Source: a virus. From it: DNA of 24,838 bases. This document shows, piece by piece, positions 17,001-24,838 of the stretch. How positions within the stretch are numbered: the first letter of the stretch is position 1; every line of letters begins with the position of its first letter. Location: the IMG/VR virus record IMGVR_UViG_3300034104_001144, positions 1 through 24,838 of that record. One strand, written 5' to 3'. The notes beneath the pieces are model-generated. The model had not been told where the DNA came from. It was given only the letters and a program-made list of their open reading frames with translations, and did not search any database. The position numbers were made by a program, and so were the translations under genes.

Positions 17001-17190
17001 AGATACTGCTAAGTCCCCAGATGAAATTGTTAGTAGTTTATATGATGGTCTTTACCGTCAGTTAGATCAAAACCATAAACTAGAAGAACAGTATGATCTG
17101 TATCTTGAAAAAATGAAAAAAGCTGGTTCAAATACTTGGGATGCAAAAGAAGCTTTAAGAGCAGCTGGATTATCTCATTTGATTAAGTAA
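14065..17190 (+). CDS. Conserved crAss-like virion/cargo protein, 1041 residues
   Basis: 1041 residues, no Cys, largely helical and charged. The first about 160 residues look like a block found next to the giant polymerase gene in crAss-like phages: FNFFDRMLQRKQSMFEQGL, YSSVLNAPLSNKNN, DLSLMENVNAAESIYAPFW. Helical segments rich in Lys/Glu continue to about residue 405. A TG-dipeptide linker (416-427) then separates an N-terminal half from a C-terminal half containing short beta-type stretches (for example near 690-720 and 850-880). No catalytic motif, signal peptide or membrane segment was seen. The ATG at 14065 follows a 58-base gap holding a hairpin; the leader TATATATGTAAACT has no Shine-Dalgarno site. 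The giant gene begins 22 bases downstream. I infer a protein packed with the RNA polymerase polyprotein and ejected with it; the biochemical role is unknown. Confidence 0.6.
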   Translation: MAQYLPYIPETIPEPALYKPDFNFFDRMLQRKQSMFEQGLSRVRSAYSSVLNAPLSNKNNIPLRDQYIKNAQEQLTKLSSSDLSLMENVNAAESIYAPFWQDKFIVQDAAMTKAYQSEMQKLMSWRDSPKLEEREKYNAISMMDLQNGLSVLQNADRTPEAFGAVEMRKAEPFTNIEAYLHKMATAEKLEVKYDDPNGPYLVETVNGQRSEKKYAVWAASKIGNNFQGQFDVIGRVENEERIKILKRNNPNLTDQEVKGIIAKDVVSELNQGYTKRTQEADVEIARIDSLLGSIGQANDPQHEQMFKKLKLERDELVARKASINQEYTYFDQGKDKVLNYVTSAPKQYFSVLAKQRLINNFAIGMASIDQKIIKENTGFTAAQNYELEKAKFNLSVTKAERDYEQQIWERMNPKTTGTGTGTGTGTGSDPNNPVVPGIDPTGSIIYAGKSGTSIERTAAQVMDIFNKHQEERFTNGHNLLFTQDGLLGLTKNLGLTPGEIADIATAFQSEIATKYEHKFTNDQAKASNKLTDKLLADPAVKAAGITKITGPGTMKNALIAYSTDHFATKIKNNIPFTEDEKSAQKSMIAAVRNLEVYNALEGQRKELIKTNLLSNKNLSHLAVDRGGGQKDLVSISDLEKKFKATKFEDEDGKQVTLSAKELATAYISGNLSEYRPSGWQAAGLRNSTSFYTGQTVKIDGKEYSSYGLYTPMMGVGPDRKDYPIGLETLKNTVTELDKVYGSSKKISTDLVAANTSIVPNLLDYKNLTGVQSKEFKLNFKSNATMANGDNAALAVYQGTQPGNVNEVYGADGQVVPDTHILAINTLLKNEKNIEEYVTAEYLPDAKNGRTLRITLSKVRDDEGKDGKIADVPISELKTQYNFVLKEGTGTYLDDLYKSASYQIFQSIVRGEEFTTDPMLEAAGFKGTITPNVKGPGSNPTFVTVTTNYKERINEIDKNTGQFVSYLKDKSDSFKLNLVGDTAKSPDEIVSSLYDGLYRQLDQNHKLEEQYDLYLEKMKKAGSNTWDAKEALRAAGLSHLIK
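15310..15345 (+). repeat. Three perfect 12-base tandem repeats (ACAGGAACTGGT)
   Basis: Three exact consecutive copies encode (TG)6, residues 416-427 of the 1041-residue protein. Perfect conservation including third positions suggests recent expansion, so copy number may vary between related phages. It acts as a flexible interdomain linker. Confidence 0.9.
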
Positions 17191-17212
17191 GTAACTATAT
17201 AAAGACATATAC

Positions 17213-20200
17213 ATGGCATTAGAAACTGGTGTAATACCTCAAGAACTTCAAGGAGTTTATTCACAAGATCCATATCTTCCATTACCAGAACCTATACAAC
17301 CTAGTATGTTGGATCTAATAGGAACTGGTGGTGGGATGTCTACTAACTATGCTCCTACTACTCCTAGTAGAAATGCTATGCAAAGTTTTTTTGATGACTT
17401 TAGCAGAACTCCTGCTAGCATGACTACTTTATCTACACCTGTATATTTTGATTATGATGCAGCTCAAGTAGATAGATATAAGAGTTCAGATATGTTTAAC
17501 GCATTAGGATTTGATCCATCAGGTCAAGTTAATAATGAATTTAGATATGGAGCTAGACAAACCTGGGGAGACATTTGGTCTAATGGTCTAAATGGTATGT
17601 TTAGGCTAGCAGGTAACACTTATATTGAAGGATGGAAAGGTTGGGGTAATTTAATTGATGCTATAGGAAGTACTAGTTGGGATGAAGCTAAACAAGATCT
17701 TATTGGTACTCCAGAGTATCTATTAGAGCAGGATAAGATTACTAAAGATATCATGAATAAATATGCTATCTATTCTACTCCTGAATCTGAAGAAGGTATA
17801 TTTAACCGTCAGTTTTTTGGTAACATGTTACAGCAATCAGGTTTTGCTGTAGGTGCCATTGGTCAATTCTTATCAGAAGAACTACTTACATGGGGTTTAT
17901 CTACTCAGTTTTCAGTAGCTAAGCTTGGCCTTAGACTACCTGCTATATTTGGTAAGGTGGTTACTAAAGCTGACATTGCTAAAGATCTTACTAGTCTTGG
18001 TAGCCCTATTTGGAAATCTCGTTCTGTAGCAGAAGGTTTAGTACAAGGTGCTAGAAAGTTTGTACCTTTTGCAGATACTGTATATGATCTAAATAGATAT
18101 GGTAAAGCCGGAGCTGGTCTTGGTCAGATGGCAGCTATTGGTGTAGGTGGTGTAAGACGTGTTCTATCTGAATCTAACATGGCTTTAACAGAAGCTCGCA
18201 TGGAAGCTGCTGGTACATATGCTGAATTATATAATAAGTTATATGATGAAGAACTTCGTAGAACAGGACAAGCTCCTAGTTTTGAAGTAGAAGAAAGAAT
18301 TAAAGCTTCTGCAATGGCTGGTGCTCAGGATAACTTAGGTGTTAACTATGGTATCTTGATGCTAAGCAATAGACTTCAATTTGATAATATATTTTCTAAG
18401 TTTGGAACAAGCCGTGCTATTTTTGGTACTACAGGAGAGTTTGCAAATGATGTACTAAAAGTTACAGGTAAACGTGTTGGTGCAGAAACTGCAGAAGAAA
18501 CAACTAAACTATATGCAAAAGGTAAACTAGGAACATTAGGTTTACTAGGTCAAGTGTCTAAAGACTTTGGCGGTAAAGCAGCTGCATGGCAAGCAACTAA
18601 GTCTCTTGGTAAGAATGTATTTAAATGGGAAGCTAGTGAAGGTTTACAAGAACTATTTCAAGAAGGTTCTAATATAGCTTTACAAGATTATTATTATGAC
18701 TTGTACCATGGTTATAAAGGTACAAGTATGGATAAGTCAATAGATAAAGCTATTGAGTCTCAAGCTAATATCCAAGGTTTAAAGACATTCTTAATGGGTG
18801 CTTTAACGGGACGTATGTTATCTCCTATTAATTTTACTGTAGGTAAAGTAAAAGAGTTTGCTGGTACAACTTCTGATCAAAGAGCTGCTCGTTATAAAAA
18901 TATAAACGAAGCTGTAAAAGAAGTAAATGCTTTCTATGAAAACCCTAATAAGTTTTTAGGTGAGCATATTGCTAATATAAAAGTACAGAATAAGGTTGCT
19001 ACCAACATGCAAGAAGCTGTTGCTAACAGAGATCAGTATGTATTTAACAACAACAAGAACTCTGGTTTTGCTAAGATGATATCTTCTGCTATTAAGACAG
19101 ACATGACCGGTGCTGTACTTGATACATTACGTGGTTATGGAGAGACGTTTAATGAAGAAGACTTTAAAGAAGCTTTTGGTCTAGATATGACCACTGAGAA
19201 TATTAAGTCTACAAAAGAGTTCTTTAATAATATTGCTAATGAGGTAGAGACCTTCCATAAAAACTGGAAAGCTCTTAAAGATAAATATGGTGATTCTGTT
19301 CTACTTGATATGTATGAAGAGGGTACACCAGAACGTAGAACAGCTTTAATTGCTAAGCGTGCATTAGATGATGCTATTGAGATAATGGCTACTAATGATT
19401 ACAAGGCTCACAAGGCTGCCCAGCGTGCTGTACAACTACAAACAGAAATGGCATCTGTTCCTCAAATAGGTGCATCTGTAGGTAGTGCTTTCCGTAATCT
19501 AGGTGTTCTTCAAAACACACAGAAGGAAATAGATATTCTTAGAGCTGAGGTAGAAAATCTTACTGCCCAACCTAAGAAAGATGCTGCTTCAAGAGAACTT
19601 CTTAAGTCTAAGAAAGAACAACTTGAGTCTTTAGAAAACTGGAAAGAGCAGTATGAGAATCTTAAAACTATGGAGCCTGGTCAAAAACGTAAGTTTAACA
19701 AGGCTGCTAAAGTATTTGAAAGATATGTTAACGCTAAGAATAGAGAGTCAGGTATTGATACTACAATAAAAGCGGATGACGTTCAGGAAATATATAAGAA
19801 TCTTACAGAGTATATTGATCTTAACAATGATGTTAAAGACTATGTAGATGCTTATAACATTATGGCTAACCCTATACAGTTTGTAAAGGTACATCAGAGA
19901 TTAATGGAATCTATTGATGCTACTGGTAAGAAACTTTTAGAAGAACACATTAAAGAAGTTGAGAATATACTTGCCGGTAAACCTCCTGTAGAGAAAAAAG
20001 ATCCATTAGCACCTGGGGAAGTTATTGAAGACAAACCTAATGGTTTACCAGATAATGCTAAAGTTTTAGATAGTAAAAATGGAATTTATCTTATAGAAGA
20101 ATCAGATGATGCATCTGAGAAATTTTACTACATTGTTAATAAAGATGGTGATCCTGTTGTAGATGTAAAGCTAGATGATAAAATGTTCCCTGGTTGGGAA

Positions 20201-23200
20201 CCTTCTAACCTTTATACCATTGAAGATGCTAGAATTTATTTTGATGCTTTAGTAGAAGTTAATGCTGATAAGTATAAAGAGTATCAGTTTGATGGTCAAA
20301 CATTAAAGTATGGTGACATTCTTGTAGATTCTAAAGGTAGAAAGTATAGAGTAACTACTCAAAAGCAGCCTACAAATGTACAAGGTAAACTTAAAATTTT
20401 TATAGTACCATTAGAAGGTTCTATTAGAACTGAAGGTATACAAAATCTTAATGGATTTAAACTTGAAAAAGCTTTTGAATCTGCCTTATTACCTGAGAAC
20501 CCAGATGCATTTAGACTAAAAAGAGTTAATGAAGTTAACCGTATTTATCCTAAAGTAAATAAAGATCAGGGTGAAACTCCAGAACAAGCTAAAGAAAGAC
20601 TAAAACAGTTTATTCATAGTACACCTAAACAAGATTTTCTGTCTGGAGTTACAATTAAAGTAACTAGAAATACTCAGCTTGGACAAACTAGTTTAGCAGG
20701 AACAGAAGGAATAGATCAGAATAAGCATTTACAAATGAACCCAGAACCATACATGGTAGAAATCATGTATGCTGGGGAGACTATTGGTTTTGCTACTTAT
20801 TATAATAGATATACATATTTAGATAATGCTGGTAAACCTATTGCTCTTAATAATATTACTAAAGAACAATTTGTACAAATCTTTGACTCTAGTAAAAAAG
20901 ATGTTACTGATGAGCTTAAAAGATTTAAAGAGAACTATAACTCTGGTCAAGCTTTTTTTACTGCTGTAACTAATAAGCTTCCTGAAGGATCTAATGAAGT
21001 TGTTTTAACAAATGATGAAGTAAATACTTTATTTAATGTTGCTCCTTCGGCAGGAGAGTATGATTTTGCTACTGATAGGGATATTAGAGTTTCTTTTGAT
21101 GAGTTAGACTATAGTACAATTAATGACTTTACTTATATTATTGACCAAAGAACTAGATATCTTGGTAATGGTATGTATGAAGAAGATACACGTGTTCATA
21201 CAGATACTATTGGTGATACTACAGAATTAGAAAAAAGAATTAATGATGCTAGATATGAAGGTGGTGAAGATAAGATTAGAAACTATGGACGTTATGTAGG
21301 TGTAGTAGAATTACCTAACGGTTCTATTAAATTTATTGAGTTACAAAGTAGTCCTGTTGCTTCTGAACAGTTAGATGCTCTTGTTGAGAAAATAAACAAC
21401 AAGTCTAAAGAGCTTAAAGAAAATAACACTGAGGAAAAAACAGATGCAAAAACTAAAAAGAAATATTTAGGTGCAATAAATCCTATAGCAGCTAATAATA
21501 TTAATACAGAGATTAATGACTCTATTTATATTACTGTTGCAGGAAAACGTGGTTATACAGTTAGTTTAGAAGTAAAACCAACTGGAGATATTAAAGTTGA
21601 GTTTTCTACGTATATAAAAGGAAGTACTAATAAAGATAAACAAAGTATTACTATACAAGAATCTGCTGATGCTTCTAAACCTTTACAGTTAAAAAATTCT
21701 ACTGATCTAATTGAAAGGATTAACCGTGCTATAGACGATCATAACCAGACTAATTTTAAAAAGATAAATGTAAAGTTAGATAAGAATAGTTTTAAAAACT
21801 CTATAGCTGATAATGCTGAAGTAAAAGAGTATCGTCAATTGATATCTGGTGTTAACAAACCTGTTGTTAAGAATGAGGGTATATATGTTTATGCCAAAAA
21901 GAACCAGCAGTCACACTCTAGTAACGTTCTTAATCCTGTTATTAAGTCCAAACAAGTAGCTGAGGAACCTTCTGAAAGTGCACTAGAAGGAGTAGTTGTT
22001 CCACCAAAAATTGCTGCAGCACAAGCTGAGTTTTTAGCTCAACGTAAAGCAGAACAACAAAAACTTAGTATACAAGATAAATTACAAGAGCTTAATGATA
22101 AGAAAGATGCTTTAATCAACGAGATAGAAGGAGAACTTCTTAAGTCTGGTATGAAGAGAGTTGATGTGATGAAGTATAATTATAATGCAGATCCACGTAT
22201 TCAAGCTATCAATCAAGAGATTGCTCAGATTAATGATAGTGCTGCTCTTAAAATATCTAATAAACTTACAGCTCAAGATTCTGTAAATATTAACACTTTT
22301 AGAAAGTGGGTTCAACAACATCTACCAGCCTTTATCTCTGTAGAAGAGTTAAAGAATATGGCTCGTAGAATGAAGACTGAAGGTATGACTGTTGGTATGT
22401 TCTATACTCATATGAATGAGTTAAACAACCAACTTGAAGGTAAGATTGCTGTAGGTAAGAATACTCCTTTTAAATATCATGAAGCTTTTCACGCTGTATT
22501 CCGTATGTTACTTACTGATCAACAGATTGATAAGTACTTAAATATAGCTAAACAAGAACTTCGTCAACAAGGTAAGAGTATTGCTAAGCTTAAGCAAGAA
22601 CTACTTGCCTCTAAACCAGAGTTTTATTCTAAGCTTACGGAAGAACAATTAGAAGAACGTGTTTATGAAGAGTATTTAGCTGATAAGTTTGACGCATGGA
22701 AGTCTGATATTAAAACACCAACCTCTTCTGAAAATAAGAGTTTCTTTAGATGGCTTATAGATTTTGTTAAAAATTTCTTTAAGAGCCTTAAGTCTTCTCC
22801 TTTAGAAGATTTATTCCAGTCTATTGAAAAAGGTGATTATAAAAACTCTAGTTTAGTTAAGAATAGGTTTACTGCAGGACCTAATATTGCTGTTTCACAA
22901 ACTGCATTAAAGGCTATACAAATAGGATTTACTGTCATAGATAATGAAGATGGTGAGAGAGAACGTATTCCTATATACTTAAGTCAACAAGAAGGAGATG
23001 TATTAGCCTCTACTATTGCTGCTGTATATCATAGACGTATGTCTGAAGCAGGTTTATCTACCCATAACGAAGATGTTATGGATGGCGTTCTTGCTGACTA
23101 TGCAAACCTATATGATAGAAGAATCAATCCATACTATGAGTCAGATGAGTTCTATGAAAGATATGATAGTGCATTAGCTGCTAATAAAGCTATTGAAAAA

Positions 23201-24838
23201 TTAGATCAGAAGTACAAAATATTTAGTAACAAAGAGTTGTTAGAGACTCTTAAGTCATCTATTCGTGAGCATACACGTATCATGGGTTATCAAATGCAGT
23301 CAGAAAGTGATGCTTTTGATGACAATGTAGATAGTTATGGTGATAGAGTTACTACTGATAATCATAAAGAAACATATAGCATTGGTGGTTATGGCTCTTT
23401 ATCTGAAGAACTACGTCAGTATTTGGCTACTATTGTAGAAGAAACAGCTGATGAGTTTGGTAATACTAGATTTGTATCTGAAGAAGGTTCTCCTACTGAA
23501 GAAGCTTTAATTGAAGCTGTTAATGCTAACGTTCTTTATAACGGTATTCTTAAAGCAGTAGCTGGATCTACTGATCAGTTTCAGATGCTAGATAGATTAA
23601 GAATTTTTGCTGAGCATAATCCTGAAGCTAGAAAGTTCTGGTCTAAGTTTTCTAATGATGTTGATCTTCAATATGACGAGAATGGAAACTTTGTAGACAT
23701 TGGTAATAAAAACCAAGCTAATCTATTCCAGGCTGTTATTAAAGGTTTCAATCAGTATTCTGTTGACTACTACTTTATTAATAAGGATATTAGTAAAAGA
23801 GATTCTAGGATTAGTGAAGCTAACCGTAAAGGTGCTGCTAGAAACCAGTTTTCTATTTGGTATAATGCTTTTATAAGATTATACAGAGATCAGTATGATA
23901 ATACACCTAGAGATATAGATAGTCTAACTAAGTTTATTAATACTAAAACAGCTCCTTTAAATAGACTTGCTACAATTTTAAAGAAAGGTAATACCTATAA
24001 AGCTGATATTGTTAATACTGAAATAGATAGTATTGTTCTTTTACTAAAGAATGAGCTAGGTATTTCTTTGTCTCCTTTATTTGTTAAGTATAGTTACTTA
24101 TCAACTGTTGATACTAAGGATCTTACAGATGATGAATTAAGAATACTTAAAGCATTTGAAGGTACAGATGTTATGACTGAAGAAGATGCTAGAGAAATAG
24201 CATCTATTCTTAAGAGTGGTAAAGATCCATTTGGTAGTAACATTGATCCAGACAAGATTGCAGAATCTGAACAGCAAGTAAGTGCTTTGATTGATGCAGA
24301 GAAGTCTACACCTATAAGTGAGGAAGAGTTTGAAGAGCAGGATCAAGATGTTGAAGATGATATAGATTCTGCTGTAGGTCGTTTAACAAGAATTGCTGCT
24401 GGTAACTCTGTATTTGATGAGCAAGTATCTTCTACATCATATAAGAATGCAGAGGGTGAGCTTGTATATTCTCATCAGCTACCTACATTTAACTTAGTAA
24501 GAGCTGCTGAATTACAAAGTGAAAACTTCCGTAACACCCTTAAAAAAGATAAATTCTTAGCTACCAACCATTTACTAAATAGTCCTTTCTTTAATTATAT
24601 AGCTGACACACTTAAGATTGCTCGTATAGATGGTGTTAAATCTTCAAGTCTTACTAAGAATGAAGATGGTTCATTAACAGAAGATAAGCGTCTTAACGTA
24701 AACCAAAATGATGGTATTACTTTTGGTAGTATGACTGACCGTGAGTTTTTAATCAGTTTGTTTGAGTTGTATGCTAATAATAAAAAGCATGTTATTCCTC
24801 CTACTGAGGGGGAACCTCGTAGAGAGTTCATGACTTCT
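17213..24838 (+). CDS. Giant virion polyprotein with zincin motif, probable N-terminal part of the virion RNA polymerase protein (3' partial)
   Basis: Reading from the ATG at 17213 (first ATG after an in-frame TAA at 17192) to the last base gives 2542 codons with no stop and no Cys. The N-terminal about 550 residues hold amphipathic or hydrophobic blocks (near 203-250, 300-318, 523-545) and phrases such as EASEGLQELFQE and SNMALTEARME, typical of giant crAss-like virion proteins. Coiled coils are likely at about 770-820 and 1600-1646. HEAFH (1756-1760) with EEYLAD (1819-1824) about 60 residues on is a zincin metalloprotease pattern. An acidic linker lies at about 2368-2388. In crAss-like phages the virion RNA polymerase lies in giant proteins at this genome position. 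No DxDGD polymerase signature appears in the visible part, so that assignment is inferred and would depend on sequence past the window end. It may be a separate giant cargo protein instead. Confidence 0.7.
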   Translation, partial: MALETGVIPQELQGVYSQDPYLPLPEPIQPSMLDLIGTGGGMSTNYAPTTPSRNAMQSFFDDFSRTPASMTTLSTPVYFDYDAAQVDRYKSSDMFNALGFDPSGQVNNEFRYGARQTWGDIWSNGLNGMFRLAGNTYIEGWKGWGNLIDAIGSTSWDEAKQDLIGTPEYLLEQDKITKDIMNKYAIYSTPESEEGIFNRQFFGNMLQQSGFAVGAIGQFLSEELLTWGLSTQFSVAKLGLRLPAIFGKVVTKADIAKDLTSLGSPIWKSRSVAEGLVQGARKFVPFADTVYDLNRYGKAGAGLGQMAAIGVGGVRRVLSESNMALTEARMEAAGTYAELYNKLYDEELRRTGQAPSFEVEERIKASAMAGAQDNLGVNYGILMLSNRLQFDNIFSKFGTSRAIFGTTGEFANDVLKVTGKRVGAETAEETTKLYAKGKLGTLGLLGQVSKDFGGKAAAWQATKSLGKNVFKWEASEGLQELFQEGSNIALQDYYYDLYHGYKGTSMDKSIDKAIESQANIQGLKTFLMGALTGRMLSPINFTVGKVKEFAGTTSDQRAARYKNINEAVKEVNAFYENPNKFLGEHIANIKVQNKVATNMQEAVANRDQYVFNNNKNSGFAKMISSAIKTDMTGAVLDTLRGYGETFNEEDFKEAFGLDMTTENIKSTKEFFNNIANEVETFHKNWKALKDKYGDSVLLDMYEEGTPERRTALIAKRALDDAIEIMATNDYKAHKAAQRAVQLQTEMASVPQIGASVGSAFRNLGVLQNTQKEIDILRAEVENLTAQPKKDAASRELLKSKKEQLESLENWKEQYENLKTMEPGQKRKFNKAAKVFERYVNAKNRESGIDTTIKADDVQEIYKNLTEYIDLNNDVKDYVDAYNIMANPIQFVKVHQRLMESIDATGKKLLEEHIKEVENILAGKPPVEKKDPLAPGEVIEDKPNGLPDNAKVLDSKNGIYLIEESDDASEKFYYIVNKDGDPVVDVKLDDKMFPGWEPSNLYTIEDARIYFDALVEVNADKYKEYQFDGQTLKYGDILVDSKGRKYRVTTQKQPTNVQGKLKIFIVPLEGSIRTEGIQNLNGFKLEKAFESALLPENPDAFRLKRVNEVNRIYPKVNKDQGETPEQAKERLKQFIHSTPKQDFLSGVTIKVTRNTQLGQTSLAGTEGIDQNKHLQMNPEPYMVEIMYAGETIGFATYYNRYTYLDNAGKPIALNNITKEQFVQIFDSSKKDVTDELKRFKENYNSGQAFFTAVTNKLPEGSNEVVLTNDEVNTLFNVAPSAGEYDFATDRDIRVSFDELDYSTINDFTYIIDQRTRYLGNGMYEEDTRVHTDTIGDTTELEKRINDARYEGGEDKIRNYGRYVGVVELPNGSIKFIELQSSPVASEQLDALVEKINNKSKELKENNTEEKTDAKTKKKYLGAINPIAANNINTEINDSIYITVAGKRGYTVSLEVKPTGDIKVEFSTYIKGSTNKDKQSITIQESADASKPLQLKNSTDLIERINRAIDDHNQTNFKKINVKLDKNSFKNSIADNAEVKEYRQLISGVNKPVVKNEGIYVYAKKNQQSHSSNVLNPVIKSKQVAEEPSESALEGVVVPPKIAAAQAEFLAQRKAEQQKLSIQDKLQELNDKKDALINEIEGELLKSGMKRVDVMKYNYNADPRIQAINQEIAQINDSAALKISNKLTAQDSVNINTFRKWVQQHLPAFISVEELKNMARRMKTEGMTVGMFYTHMNELNNQLEGKIAVGKNTPFKYHEAFHAVFRMLLTDQQIDKYLNIAKQELRQQGKSIAKLKQELLASKPEFYSKLTEEQLEERVYEEYLADKFDAWKSDIKTPTSSENKSFFRWLIDFVKNFFKSLKSSPLEDLFQSIEKGDYKNSSLVKNRFTAGPNIAVSQTALKAIQIGFTVIDNEDGERERIPIYLSQQEGDVLASTIAAVYHRRMSEAGLSTHNEDVMDGVLADYANLYDRRINPYYESDEFYERYDSALAANKAIEKLDQKYKIFSNKELLETLKSSIREHTRIMGYQMQSESDAFDDNVDSYGDRVTTDNHKETYSIGGYGSLSEELRQYLATIVEETADEFGNTRFVSEEGSPTEEALIEAVNANVLYNGILKAVAGSTDQFQMLDRLRIFAEHNPEARKFWSKFSNDVDLQYDENGNFVDIGNKNQANLFQAVIKGFNQYSVDYYFINKDISKRDSRISEANRKGAARNQFSIWYNAFIRLYRDQYDNTPRDIDSLTKFINTKTAPLNRLATILKKGNTYKADIVNTEIDSIVLLLKNELGISLSPLFVKYSYLSTVDTKDLTDDELRILKAFEGTDVMTEEDAREIASILKSGKDPFGSNIDPDKIAESEQQVSALIDAEKSTPISEEEFEEQDQDVEDDIDSAVGRLTRIAAGNSVFDEQVSSTSYKNAEGELVYSHQLPTFNLVRAAELQSENFRNTLKKDKFLATNHLLNSPFFNYIADTLKIARIDGVKSSSLTKNEDGSLTEDKRLNVNQNDGITFGSMTDREFLISLFELYANNKKHVIPPTEGEPRREFMTS

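Noticed and set aside
20134-20151. NKDGDP in the giant protein as an RNA polymerase DxDGD catalytic motif
   Set aside because: Only one of the required Asp positions fits and the surroundings are not polymerase-like; it reads as a beta-turn.
22112-24831. Minus-strand open frames of 69-78 residues in the last 3 kb
   Set aside because: All are antisense to the giant + strand frame, which is continuous and contains a recognisable zincin motif.
1-24838. Stop-codon recoding (TAG or TGA read as an amino acid), known in some crAss-like phages
   Set aside because: No in-frame TAG or TGA occurs in any of the seven genes and all six visible stops are TAA, so the standard bacterial code suffices.
1-24838. 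tRNA genes, insertion sequences, attachment sites
   Set aside because: No cloverleaf-sized gap, transposase, or terminal inverted repeats were seen; coding density leaves almost no room.

Overview
This window looks like part of a crAss-like phage (order Crassvirales) or a close relative infecting Bacteroidota. Everything is coded on the + strand. Seven long, tightly packed genes fill 24.8 kb and the largest gap is 58 bases. The DNA is AT-rich, and all six visible genes that terminate here use TAA. The assignment rests on protein content and order: a large tail/muzzle-type protein, then cell-wall lytic fusion proteins, then conserved crAss-type cargo proteins, then a giant open frame where the virion RNA polymerase polyprotein usually lies. 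It was made by recognising sequence families by eye, without a database search.

Layout: (1) 2-3469, the C-terminal part of a large structural protein that begins outside the window. (2) 3473-9088, an 1871-residue multidomain protein with a lysozyme/transglycosylase-like domain, an M15 peptidase domain, an HExxH metalloprotease and several small phage modules. (3) 9093-10214, a small Gln/Met/Gly-rich modular protein with an internal duplication. (4) 10214-12055, a second wall-degrading protein (M15-like plus lysozyme-like). (5) 12075-14006 and (6) 14065-17190, two conserved crAss-like virion/cargo proteins. (7) 17213-24838, a giant open frame of at least 2542 codons with a second HExxH zincin motif. 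It runs off the window and the ORF list supplied with this window lacks it because it has no stop here.

How they may work together: protein 1 probably sits at the tail exit. The rest look like proteins packed in the virion and delivered with the genome, either to open the peptidoglycan (genes 2 and 4) or to start early transcription (gene 7 and partners). The most striking pattern is cysteine depletion. Genes 2-7 together encode about 7083 residues with only two cysteines, both in gene 5, whereas gene 1 has seven in 1155 residues. This fits proteins that pass unfolded through a narrow tail channel and an oxidising periplasm. Short motifs (LPKAQ, x-GG, a shared C-terminal tail) recur across genes 2-5 and may be packaging or processing signals. 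No tRNA, CRISPR, insertion sequence or minus-strand gene was found.
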